Part shown: positions 1 to 10,064 of the stretch, one piece after another
Layout: each line of letters opens with the position of its first letter
Numbering within the stretch: position 1 is the first letter of the stretch
Assembly: GCA_036346275.1 (NCBI GenBank)
Contig: CM070730.1
Coordinates: forward strand, 5,022,309-5,086,308
Source of the DNA: Otatea glauca
Lineage: Eukaryota > Streptophyta > Magnoliopsida > Poales > Poaceae
Reading direction: 5' to 3'
DNA: 64,000 nucleotides
Program-made: the position numbers and the translations under genes
Notes under the pieces: model-generated
Told to the model about the DNA's origin: nothing
Seen by the model: the letters and a program-made list of their open reading frames with translations, nothing else
Database searches by the model: none

Positions 1-475
1 TGCATGTCGCATCCTACTCAGTTTCGATATTTTTTGTCATGTCATTTACATTCAGTCAAAAATAGATATCATTTAAGCAAAGTTTTTTTATTTGCAAATA
101 CTTATCTTTGTTTTGTTTATGTGGGCTCACTTATTATTTAGTTGTGATGGGGAGATATATGGATACATAATTAATAGGATCCACGTATGTAAAAAATCAT
201 TAATTAATTCCTTCATTACTATTTTGCATAGAGCTAAAACCAAACATAAATGATGCAGAAAGGAGTAGTACTTCATTTCAGGAGATTAAATAGGTAGATC
301 CAAACCCAATGCAACTAGTATATTAATCGTGTTATCTTGCCGAGTGCTTCCTTCGTTGAGAAATATAAAATGTATTTTAATTTTGCGTAAGGATTAATAT
401 TATGGTAAAATTGAGAAATGTATGAAGGAAAATAACTTAGACACCCACTTTAATTGTCTTAAAAGATGAGACATA
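1..475. other. AT-rich flank, nothing recognised
   Basis: This AT-rich stretch lies left of the large MULE. I see no coding sequence, RNA gene or clear repeat boundary in it. It ends at the left copy of the MULE target duplication. Confidence 0.6.
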
Positions 476-485
476 ATACTTTGTG
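476..485. repeat. MULE target-site duplication, left copy
   Basis: ATACTTTGTG directly precedes the left inverted end. The identical 10-mer at 10055-10064 directly follows the right end. Confidence 0.9.
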
Positions 486-590
486 GATTTTTTTTAAAAT
501 AATATATTTTATAATTCAAATTGCAGAACTATACCACGAAAAAAACAATTGCAAAAATATACACCTGTCGCCCTACCATAGGGCGACATG
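486..590 (+). repeat. MULE left terminal inverted repeat
   Basis: The arm matches the reverse complement of about 9955-10054 with small indels, by eye around 85%. The outermost 12 bases are identical, and AATTCAAATTGCA is shared further in. It runs directly into the first GTCGCCC hairpin. Confidence 0.9.
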
Positions 591-770
591 CTGACTCACT
601 CGCACTTCAGTTGGGCGACAGCAAATGTCGCCCAATTGTAGGGCGACATCTAAACTACTCACCCAATGGTAGGGCGACACGTCACTAGTCGCCCAATGGT
701 ATGGCAACACGTCACTAGTCGTCCAATGGCAGGGTGACATGAAGAAATCGCCCAATGGTAGGGCGACTTG
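563..770. repeat. Left subterminal hairpin cluster
   Basis: Six or so short inverted repeats follow one another. Each has an arm close to GTCGCCC, a spacer of about 7 bases (often AATGGTA or AATTGTA) and an arm GGGCGAC. Some arms carry one mismatch, such as GTCGTCC or ATGGCAAC. The same motif recurs inside the right end, so the cluster belongs to the transposon. Subterminal repeats of this kind are often transposase-binding sites in plant DNA transposons; that role is inferred here. The small open frame across the cluster is not a gene. Confidence 0.85.
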
Positions 771-928
771 GCCAGAAAATTTATAAATTCTGGAAAAAAA
801 TCTGAGAGTCTTAAAAAAAGATTAAAATATTTGGATAAACAGATTTAGGATTCAAGTAAAATATTTTTAGGCTCTAGAGAAATTTGAAATAATTTTCAAA
901 ATTCCCTTGAACAAGTAGAGTGCATGGT

Positions 929-1213
929 TTTTAGCCTTTTCGGCGGCCCGTACAATGTCATGTCTAAACGGTATTTTTATGAACAGTGGACCACATTTGA
1001 TCTTTGATACATGCACTTCCATATTATGGAGAAATATGTAATTTACACCTTGCTTTGCATCTAATTTCCACTAGTGCAACAACCCTAAGTAATATAGTCG
1101 GCAACAACTCATGTCATGTTTTTCAGCCTTTTCGGCAGCCCGTACAATGTCATGTCTAAACGGTATTTTTATGAACAGTGGACCACATTTAATCTTTGAT
1201 ACATGCACTTCCA
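929..1213. repeat. Direct repeat pair of about 95 bp
   Basis: A segment starting with the TTTTCGGC.GCCCGTACAATG block occurs at about 929-1024 and again at about 1119-1213, 190 bp apart, with only a few differences. It lies downstream of the GRF-like gene relic inside the MULE. No coding sense is apparent. Confidence 0.8.
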
Positions 1214-1827
1214 TAACAACTCATGTTATGAATATTTCGTACGAAGCACTTAAACTATTTGTTGAACATACATAAAGGCAAATGCACCGAAAGTTCAGAT
1301 GATAAAATAAGCAATAGATTAGATTATATTACAAGGGCATTACAACAATGACGAAATTGCTTGACGAACTAACTAACGAAAGCATTGTTTGTCATAGTGG
1401 AACAGATGATCGTTCCGCCTATCTGGGTACAGCCAGAATGATGTCCCATATTTTCTGCATATTACCTGACCCGGGTAAATTTGGAGATTTGTACTCGGAC
1501 ACCGCTCAATCCCCACTATGAAAGAACTCCATGGGGATCCGTAGTGCTCCCAGGTGTCGCAGAATGGGTGGCCTATGCCGTACGTCTCGGGTGTATAAGA
1601 CAGAATTTTTTGGTCATCCCGATTCCCGGCGTCCCCTATGTTAATACCACCCGGGTTCCCGGATGGTCTGCGTAACGCGTCAAGAATTTGTTGCGTGGTG
1701 CGTAACTGCGCCGGCTACTTCCCCTTGTCCCTTCCTCTTCGAGAGGAGGTACCCTCTTGCACCTCTGTTGCGTTGGCCGTTGGCGGAGACTTGCCGAGAC
1801 GCCTGCTCTATTTCGGCTCGCACTCCA

Positions 1828-2761
1828 CTATATGGTGCAGGAGGTGTGTGTTGGGCTTATCCTTGTACAACTAAAAGCGTGTCCTGCAGTCAATGCAGTA
1901 TGCCCGCTTTGGTAGTTGAATAACACCGTAGGCGTACTCGGGGTCTGGCTTTTCTGGGCGGTAGTAGCACCACGGAGAGGGTTGCTCCCCCAGTTATCCC
2001 ATACAGGAAGTTTGAGATGTGGGTGGTACGTCTCCGGGTCAACCCAGTTGAAGTAACCGCACCCTTCACCTCGGCCAAGGGGCACCGGTAGAATCTCCGG
2101 TCCGCTAGATCATCGTGGCAGGTATCAACCACTGCATGCAGGCCGTGTTCGCAAAAGTCGGGGCTTTCGGGTGGCCCTTGAGGAGGTTTCTCCTTTGACT
2201 CGAGCAATTTCGCAATTTTCTTTTTGAACTCCTGTATGCGATGAACTGGTTTAGAATTACTACTTTGTGAGTGAAACATGAGTACATCGCATGAAACTCA
2301 CCGATTGGTTGGCCCCTTGCCTACCGGCCCTGAACTCTGGTCGATCTAGAGCGGGGACATGACCTGGCGACCTCTCCCACCGGGTGAAGTTCTCGGGCGA
2401 AGCGGGGTGGGCGTCATGGCAGTTGTAGATAAATTCGATATCACGTTGTTCCGGCCCGTCGATCCATTGGAAGAAGCAACACCGGTCCTTGTGCTGAGAA
2501 AAGAAAGAACGATGCATGAAATGGTAATGTTACCCTGTATTGTATAGACACCAGTAGGTTTACCCGATAAGAGCGGGCACAACAGTAGTGAGTGCGGGCG
2601 ACCGTCTCTCCGTGGGTAGATTGCATCATCTTCGCCGAAAGGTTGCAGTCGCAATTGGGTCGGGGCAACTCCGGTAGAACTGGGGCGTCAACGCTACTAG
2701 TATCCGGGTACTCGGGGTGGGATGAATTCTGCTTGCTGAAGAGGCGACGGTAGAACGACAC
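1828..2761 (-). pseudogene. GRF-like zinc-finger gene relic with two tandem fingers
   Basis: Reading leftward from an ATG near 2761, the first exon gives a cysteine pair in CDCNLSAKMM followed by THYCC. After a short probable intron (GT..AG, ending near 2500) the frame continues with a cysteine pair, FFQWIDGPE and an aromatic-rich tail. This layout, Cys-x-Cys, then a Cys in a short C-terminal strand, then CxxFxWxD, matches the GRF zinc-finger pattern. A second, similar finger follows: CEHG near 2160, YRCPL near 2060, then GYFNWVDPE near 2040. A frameshift at about 2060-2075 splits the second finger. GRF fingers bind nucleic acid in other proteins; the role in a MULE is unknown. Expression and splicing are not testable here. 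Confidence 0.6.
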
Positions 2762-2940
2762 CGTGCCCTAATTTGTGTAGATTCAGCTGGCGTGTATTGC
2801 TTGTTTGGCGGTGTTGGATGTCTACCCCTCGGCCGCTTTTATAGTGGTGGTGAGGGGTTGATCCACACAACTACAGCACTGATGGGCCAGCATCCTCTGT
2901 GAAAAGCTGCACGACGTGTCACCCATCAGAAAAGCTGCAC

Positions 2941-3083
2941 GACAAGGCTGACAAAGCTGATGCATGTGACTTGTCTAATCGGCCTGACAAGGCTGACAAA
3001 GCTGATACATGTGACTTGTCTCATCGGCCCGACAAGGTTGACAAAGTTGATGCATGTGACTTGTCTAATCGGCCTGACAAGGC
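2941..3083. repeat. 45-bp tandem repeat, three full copies
   Basis: Units start at 2941, 2986 and 3031 with GACAAGGCTGACAAAGCTGA or a close variant, and a fourth partial unit follows. The period is 45 bases. The array lies between the 5' end of the GRF-like gene and the 3' end of the PMD gene, so it is probably promoter or leader DNA of the former. A short open frame runs through it because 45 is a multiple of three, but no protein family is recognisable. Confidence 0.9.
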
Positions 3084-3355
3084 TGCACGCCCGTGAGTAG
3101 GCTATTCGCTCTCAAAAGCTGCTGCACGCCAGTACTTCGTCATGCTTGAAAGCAGGGCTACTATAACAAAGAATAACAATATTTCATAACCAAAAGTAAA
3201 ATGTTACTAACATAACAAAAATATATCGTATACAACTAAATACATAAGATGTAAAGTACGTCACAATGTAATAACCAAATACATAAGCCAAATACAAACC
3301 ATCGCACCCCGTTTAGGTGCCTCCTCGCTGACTAAGCGGGCCTCCTGCGAACTCG

Positions 3356-5948
3356 CTACGAGTACGTCAACTGCGCCGGTGCGTGGTGGGCCCTCTGTGG
3401 TCTAGCTGGAGGTGTAGCGTACGCTGGCTGAGAAGGCTGTGTCGGTGGTGGTACTCCCTGCAACTGTGATGATCCAGGCTCATCCGGATCAGCGAAGTAT
3501 CTCAACAGGCCACCATCGTCGAGGTCGAAATCCGCATGGGCTGCATCATCAAACTGCCCCTCGTAGTCGTCAGGGCAGGTGAAGCTGCAGAGGAGAAACA
3601 CCGTGCCTGCGAGCCTGTAAGAAGTGAAGAATTGTTGGTAACATTCAAAAAATAATTAGACAACATACGAAGTGTGACGAAGTACTCACCTCCGACGTGA
3701 GGGGCTAGACCAGCGTGTCCAGCAGCTCGCCCTGTCGCGTAAGTCGGCGTGACGGTGGGACGGGAGGACGTGGCGTGTGAAGATGTACCTGGAGCACTCC
3801 TCCCTGCAGTAAGCGACACGCCGCGAGCGCCGTCAGCCACATCGCGAGGCGTGCGGCATCCTGCCAACTCGAGGGTGCGTCTGGCGCTCTCCCTGAACCT
3901 CGCGAAGAAGGAGGTCACGTCCTCTCTGGTCACGTCTACCCCACGAGACAGACAAGACAGGAAGCTCCCGGACTCCTCGTAGTACCGGGCTAGCACATCA
4001 GTCTGAAAAATACATTACGAATTAACCTAACACATTAATCTGGAAAATGCAATACGAAAATACATCGTACATTAGACAAAACTTACCGCACTATGCAGAA
4101 CCGAGTCCGTATGGCAGGGATACGTGTCCCTTACCCTGGGGATGTGTCTAGGAGGATCCGGGTCGACACGTACCAAACGCACATGGGTATGGGAAGTGTA
4201 CCACTGTCGGTACCCCTGGTACGTCTGCGGATCATACGGCGCATCCTCAACATGGACGTCATCCAAGGCTCCTCCCCCACTCCTCGACCCATGGCGCCAT
4301 ACGTACGTGCCATGGGGTGCCCCCATGCCCGCCCCTCCTAGTCTGCCTGCGGATAAGCAAAAATATAGCGTTATTACATGTCATTACACCGTACAGATTA
4401 GAGAACATCGATGTAGGGAACTTACGTGTGGACGCCGTGTGGGACTTGCCGGCCGACCTGGACCGGGAACTCCTGTCGTAGACCGAACTGTCTCATCACT
4501 CGATGGACAGCGTAGCCCTCGACCAGGACGCCGAACACGAGGAACCGACGTGTACGCCAGTACGCCGCGTCGCGTGTGCATTGGGTGGACAATCCACTCG
4601 TCACACGTAGCTCGACGTCTCCCGCTGTGTACGGCATCCTGCGTACGCGGTCCTCGGTGAGGTGGTCGAACGCAGCGACGAACTGCGGGTAGTTAAGCCG
4701 CGACCGCGGCCGTGTGCCCACCTAGGCCGCAGATGATTTACGGAAAAATCAACATTACCATTAGTACTGACAAATGTTAAAGCGTAGGTTTCACAACCGT
4801 GGTTTGCAATATCTTACCCGTCGGTGGCACCAGATGGTGCCCATAGTCGGCGCATCAACATCATCGTCACCATCGTGTACAAGAGGACTCGTGTCGATCC
4901 TGGGGCGCCCGATCTGGAACCTCTCGTATGCCCAAAGCTACAGAAGCAGTGGACACCCGGTGAGGATCGACCCGTCGGCGATCTGCCCACAACCGTCGCA
5001 GAGCCCACGGTATATCACGCAGAGGACCGCTGACCCCCAGGAGTACTGCGGCACAGCGTCAAGGGGTGAGTTCGCGATCGCCCTCGCGAACTAGACGAAG
5101 TGCCTGTCCACGCTATTCCCGTGGGAGCTCGTGAACATGCACCAGCCAAACAGCCAGAGCAAGTACGCCTCAAGGTGGCGGCTCACCCTCTGCTCGTCCG
5201 CAGGCTCGACGATGTGCTTCGCCTGTAAATTTAAGTTTTCTTGTTAGTCTAGCCAATATATATATGCGAAGTTAAGTTCGAAAGGTTAGTTGCTTACCAT
5301 GAACTGTCGAAGCCACCTGTGTGTCGGACCATGGGTGTTGGTGAAGGGTCGGTACACAGCAGGCGATAGCACACCATGGAACCACGCAAGTACCACATCG
5401 CGCCACAACGGGTCGACGTCCTGCGGCATCACAGGGTCACCAGCGATCGGGAGACCGAGGAGGTAGGAGACGTCCTCCAAAGTGATCGCCATCTCCCCGA
5501 CAGGTAAGTGGAAGGTGTGCGTCTCCGGTCTCCACCGATCCACCAGAGCGGTGAGAAGGGACCTGTCAAACGGGAATCGGTGGCTCGCGTCCCTCCCCTG
5601 CGCACCTGCGTGCGCCTCCACCATCCGTGCGATGGCAAGAATCCTGCTTGCCGCGACCTATGAAATGTAAATATTAAATTAATATGAGCACCGCACTAGT
5701 TAATTAAAACAGATTATGATACTGCATCGGGAATATTTTAGAATTAAAAGATAAATACGTTACCTGGGGATCCAACGTGGATAGAGGGTCCAGAGCCCCC
5801 GCGGTGGCCTCGGCCGTAGTACGCACAGCTCCTGAGGATCCTGTCCCTCCTCTGGTGAAGCGGTGGCGAAGTGTGCACGGTGACGACGGTCAACGACTGG
5901 GTCTACCAACTCAAAGGGCCAATCGTCATCTACAGCCTGGTGAGCCAT
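3356..5948 (-). pseudogene. Plant mobile domain (PMD, aminotransferase-like) gene relic
   Basis: The - strand holds the parts of a multi-exon PMD gene in order. An N-terminal piece lies at 5948-5760. The domain core at 5640-5286 includes FPFDRSLLTALVDRWRPET, MAITLEDVSYLLGLPI and WLRQF. A middle part at 5227-4820 includes YSWGSAVLCVIYRGLC and LLLWLWAYERF. Next come YWRTRRFLVFGV and VHRVMRQFGLRQEFP (4580-4440), YQGYRQWYTSHT (4260-4180), and a low-complexity C-terminus ending near 3356. Introns separate these blocks. A TAG at about 5091-5093 interrupts the middle exon while both sides keep the same frame. PMD proteins occur as host genes (MAIN/MAIL family) and inside plant transposons; this copy is plainly the second kind. 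The domain call is strong, exon borders approximate. Confidence 0.8.
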
Positions 5949-5988
5949 ACCTGCAAATTACAAAAAAGAAAGTTATATAGAGAGAACT

Positions 5989-6240
5989 ATACAAGCATCA
6001 GAACAATACATAGAACCAAATGCGTACAAATAAATACACAAGCATCAGAACAATACATCAAACCAAATACGTACAAATAAATACACAAGTATCAGAACAA
6101 TACATCGAACCAAATGCGTACAAATAAATACACAAGCATCAGAACAATACATCGAACCAAATACGTACAAATAAATACACAAGCATCAGAACAATACATC
6201 GAACCAAATGCGTACAAATAAGTACACAAGCATCCACAAA
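5989..6240. repeat. 47-bp tandem repeat, about five copies
   Basis: Units beginning GAACAATACAT start at 6001, 6048, 6095, 6142 and 6189, with about 12 extra bases before the first. Differences are single bases such as GAACC/AAACC and ATGCG/ATACG. The array separates the 5' end of the PMD gene from the 3' end of the transposase gene. It is head-to-tail without spacers, so it is not CRISPR-like. Confidence 0.92.
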
Positions 6241-6347
6241 ATATAATCAAACAGATTACAATGCACATAACATCAGGAAAATATATTCAAACAGATTACA
6301 ATACACATTACATCATCAAATTATATTAAAACATATTACAACGCACA

Positions 6348-9155
6348 TTACATGAACAAAATATTAATTTGACATATAGCATCTAATAGTTCAAATAGCT
6401 TCTCCAGTAGTCCGATGACATCGTCCACCACTCCTTGTAGATGACGATCCTTCCCCCGCCGTCGAGTTGCCATCTCTTCATCCTCTTTGTTATGTGGCTG
6501 GCAGTTCTTGAACGCGTGTCCTGTTCGCTTGCACAACGAACATTTCTTCACGCGCTTACCAGTTTCGGACTCATCCATGTCATTCCTGATACGCCTTGTT
6601 TTGCGATGGCCTACTTTGTATGATCTTGCATCAAAGTCAGGGACCCAGAACCTTTCATCGACACTAGGGGTTGTGGTGAAAGAACCGACAACACCATAAC
6701 TATACAGCTCCTCGCCCTAGGTTGCCATCACCTTTTCATTTGTAAAATATTTAGATAGATATGTACCGGGTCGCATTCCAAATAATGCACATGCAGCTAT
6801 CACATGAGAACATGGCCTATGCAACAGGAGGGGTTTGTTACACGAGCATTGACATTCAGCCTGTAAGATGCACTCTTGGGTGATAACCTTCTGGTTTGTT
6901 CCCCGCCGTCCTTTATCCCTGCATATCACCTCGAAGCGCAGTGTTCGTGAACCTACTTTGATGGCTCTATGCTTGCCCACCTTCTTACCCTTCTCATCCA
7001 TGTATTTACTTATCATGCTTGAGTACAAGGCATTCTCATCTCTCATTACTACTTCAGCAGCTTTATGCCTATCCACGAAATACTTGGTTGTACCCCGCAG
7101 CATTCCCTCAACAATTTCTACCAACGGGAGACACCTCATCCCTCTCATTACCCAGTTGTACACCTCCGCCAAGTTGGTCGTCATGATACCGTATCTAGCA
7201 CAATATGTGTCATGTAACAATGACCACTTCTCTTTGGGCTCGTGCTTTATCCAGTCCGAGAAATATTTGATCGGCCTTTACCTTCGACGACGACTCGTCG
7301 CCTCATCTTCTGTTGCCAGAGGGAATAAAGGCTCACCGCTCTCCCGTGTTACATCTTGGTAGTCTCTTTGTGTTTTTTTGTTAGCTCATCAAGATTCTTT
7401 CAAAGAATACGGAACTTGCTATCTTGGTTCTGCTTACATAGCCTCTTGAACATGTTCATCAGTTCCTTGTTCTTGAATTGCTTATAGAAGTTCGTGCCCA
7501 AATGCCTCATGCACCATCGGCTCTGCAAGTCAGTCCAGGGGAATGGCTCCTCTTCCCTGCTTGCAATCTATCGATGGCACTAAGCGCATCAAAGATGCCT
7601 ATCATGCAGTATGCACATATGTTGGCGAGTCTTCACCACCCCGATCTTCAAGTTCCGTAGGAACCACAGCCAACTCTCATAGTTCTCGCTTTCCACAAAG
7701 GCAAAGGCAACAGGAAGAATCTGGTTGTTCGCGTCGACGCCCACAGCTGTCATTATTTGTCCTTTGTATTTCCCGGTCAGGAATGTGCCGTCCACACATA
7801 ACAATGGACGGCAGTGATAGAACGCCCTAATGCAAGCTCCGAACGCGAAGAAAACTCTGTTCAGATGCCTCTTGTTCGACCACTTCCTTGACGGACAGTC
7901 CTGATAATCATAAAAAGTACCAGGATTTCTTCCCTGAATGCAATTGAGCAGTGCGGGCAAATTATGGTACGAGTCTTCAAATTTCCCAAATCTCATTTCC
8001 AAGGCCTTCTGCTTCGCCCTCCATGCCTTCCCGTAGCTAATTGTGTACTGAAATCTGTTCTCAATTGCTCGGATAATAGCACGAGGCTCAAAATTCAGGT
8101 TTTCAACTATCTCCGGGTACATGACACTCGCGATATACCCGACGACGTGTTCTGTGAGCCACTGTGGTTTCTCACCATACAACTATGTTGTTCAACCTTC
8201 AACATAGCCTGGGTGCCCCATTTGGGCTTGTATCGTGCACTCTTCAGGCACCCTTGCATCTCGCACACCACGTCAGAGCGAGTTGGGCCGGACTTCTTAA
8301 CCACGAAAGTTCTTCTTAGTGATAAGGCCCAATCTTTGATAGCATCCTGCTTGCCTCTTTTGTGGGGTACATGTCGTTAGGTCTCACCTCATTGTCGCTA
8401 TACCGCCAAGGTGTATCACTGCCTTCATTTTCAACCAGGTTATTAAATTGATGCGTGCTCCAATCTGCTGGCACAAGTGGCTCAACATCTTCATCTTCCT
8501 CATCCGAGTTATCATCGTCTTCCACTTCTACTTGTTCATATTCAAGGTCTTCCTCTTCCATCTGTGCTATTACTTCCTCAATTTCCTCACATTCGTCTAC
8601 TTGCCCCCGCGCATCTTGCCCAATGTTTCCATCATCCTCCCCAATCTCAACTTGCTCACCACTTTGGTAGACGATATCCTCATTGCAACCCTGAACATAC
8701 GGCTCCCGGCTAGACTCTCCAATTTCAGTGTCACCATAAGTATACTCATTTTGAGGCTCACTACAATCACCGGCATCCAGCTGCTGCCGCGGGGCAACAG
8801 CCCATTCATATGCTTGCACCAAAAACACCCGATACCATCCACGTTGCCCCGCCCCCCTCACATATGACCTCCAAGATTCAGTTCCCTTCAGCTCAACTAA
8901 CTCCCAATAAACAGGATCATCTCGCATGGTGCAAAGGCAAGATAACTTCAGCTGGCACTTCTCTTGTTCCATCTGAAACGTATAATACAACCAATTCAAC
9001 ACAGAAGCAAATGTACGCTCTTCGACCCTACTTAAACTTCTATCCACATACTGAAAGTTACTCATATCCGCACCCTCCGAACCATACATGACAACCCTTT
9101 CTCCATAAAAGATTCTAAATGGAACTCGTTCTGACATATCTGTGAACCTATTCAT
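6348..9155 (-). pseudogene. MURA-type MULE transposase, degenerate
   Basis: From an ATG near 9155 (an in-frame TAA lies just upstream) the - strand encodes an N-terminal region with a long acidic stretch. It is followed by a FAR1/MuDR-like DNA-binding part (TFVVKKSGP.., then GC..., ending QHSC). The transposase core has VDGTFL (first acidic residue) near 7790 and CILHDRH (second) near 7600. A SWIM-type zinc finger, CQCSC...RPCSHV, lies near 6860-6800. At the C-terminus is a zinc knuckle, CSLCKRTGHAFKNC, near 6520. The frame changes near 8345, 8185, 7600 and 7545, and a TAG at 6718-6720 separates finger and knuckle. A functional transposase cannot be read without repair; introns explain at most some breaks. 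Confidence 0.88.
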
Positions 9156-9161
9156 TAGCAC

Positions 9162-9420
9162 ACGAATTAATTACTCTTCATAAAAAGTACTATAAACTAT
9201 ACGTATGTATATCTACACTTGCGAAAAAATCTACATTATTAAAAATATTCATCTCTGTACTTGTATTTCTAAAAAAACATCTACTAACTGTATGTACAAC
9301 GCAGATAATCGTATGTTTTAGGTAGATAATTACTCATGTTTTGGACCGGTGTTTGTTAATGGGCCATCCTTACCCTAAACACTAAATTACTAAAAATATA
9401 AACACTACATTTAACTACAT
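9162..9420. other. Transposase leader region
   Basis: AT-rich DNA between the transposase start and the telomere-like array, presumably promoter or 5' leader of the transposase gene. I could not identify a convincing TATA box because the whole stretch is AT-rich. Confidence 0.4.
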
Positions 9421-9650
9421 CTAACCCTAAACACTAAACAAAATAAATCGTGAAAATATGTACATCTAACCCTAACCCTAAACACTAAACAAAATAAACT
9501 ACGAAACTAATTAGATCTAACCCTAACCTTAAACACTAAACAAATTCAACCGCGAAAATATTTACATCTAACCCTAACCCTTCCTAAACACTAAACAAAA
9601 AAACCCACGAAACTAATTAGTTCTAACCCTAACCCTAACTCTAAACTAAA
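9421..9650. repeat. Interstitial telomere-like array, five units of about 51 bp
   Basis: Units start at 9421, 9466, 9517, 9568 and 9623. Each begins CTAACCCTAA, usually extended by another CCCTAA, followed by ACACTAAACAAA and a tail. Tails alternate between a GAAAATAT..TACAT type and an ACGAAACTAATTAG type, so the real period is a dimer. CCCTAA on + equals TTAGGG on -, close to but not the same as the plant telomere unit TTTAGGG. It lies upstream of the transposase start. A chromosome end is excluded because unique DNA continues on both sides. Confidence 0.85.
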
Positions 9651-9794
9651 TAAAATGAAGCGTAAAAAAATTACCTGCACAGTCGCTGCTTTTCTTCCCC
9701 TTCTTTTCTTATCTTCCTCCCTTCTCTTTTCTCTCTTCACCCTCTTCTCTTCTCCCTGCTGTTCTTCTTCTCTCGATCGACCGTGCCTTTTTAT

Positions 9795-9975
9795 TTGGGC
9801 TCAAGTCGCCCTCTGGTTGGGCGACAGGAGGCCGCCGCGCAATAAGCCCAACCGCTCGTCGATTTCAATGATGTCGCCTGCTGGGAGGGCGACGTTGTAC
9901 CTGTCGCCATGTGACGTGGCACTTGTCGCCAAGCCCTAGGGCGATTAGCCCCTGTCGCCCAACCAACGGGCGACA
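9795..9975. repeat. Right subterminal hairpin cluster
   Basis: At least four inverted repeats of the GTCGCC(C)/GGGCGAC type lie next to the right end: about 9806-9826, 9872-9893, 9930-9945 and 9954-9975. Spacer sequences differ from those at the left end while the arms are kept, so the arms rather than the loops appear to be under constraint. Confidence 0.82.
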
Positions 9976-10054
9976 GGGGTATATTTTTGAAAAAAATTTA
10001 TTCGGTGATATAGTTTTGCAATTTGAATTAAAAAATGTATTATTAAAAAAAATC
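9955..10054 (-). repeat. MULE right terminal inverted repeat
   Basis: Reverse complement of the left end, ending AAAAAAAATC and directly followed by the ATACTTTGTG duplication at 10055-10064. Confidence 0.9.
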
Positions 10055-10064
10055 ATACTTTGTG

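Larger units (their letters stand above)
486..10054 (-). mobile_element. Mutator-like DNA transposon, 9.57 kb, with three gene modules
   Basis: The left end starts GATTTTTTTTAA and the right end finishes with its inverse. The arms stay alignable for about 100 bp, through a shared AATTCAAATTGCA block to a GTCGCCC motif. An exact 10-bp duplication, ATACTTTGTG, flanks the element at 476-485 and 10055-10064, which fits Mutator-type insertion (9-11 bp). All internal genes read on the - strand: transposase relic, plant-mobile-domain gene relic and GRF-like zinc-finger gene relic. The spacers hold three tandem arrays, and hairpin clusters lie next to both ends. Borders are seen directly; the Mutator assignment rests on the MURA-type transposase and duplication length. 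Because the genes are broken, the copy is probably non-autonomous now. Confidence 0.93.

Noticed and set aside
5989..6240. Repeat array resembling a CRISPR array
   Set aside because: Units are head-to-tail with no unique spacers and lie in a plant transposon.
8448..8867. Frames on the + strand opposite the transposase N-terminus
   Set aside because: Antisense of the acidic Glu/Asp stretch, giving Ser/Leu-rich artefacts.
9421..9650. Possible chromosome end from CCCTAA repeats
   Set aside because: Short, dimeric with long non-telomeric tails, and unique DNA follows on both sides.
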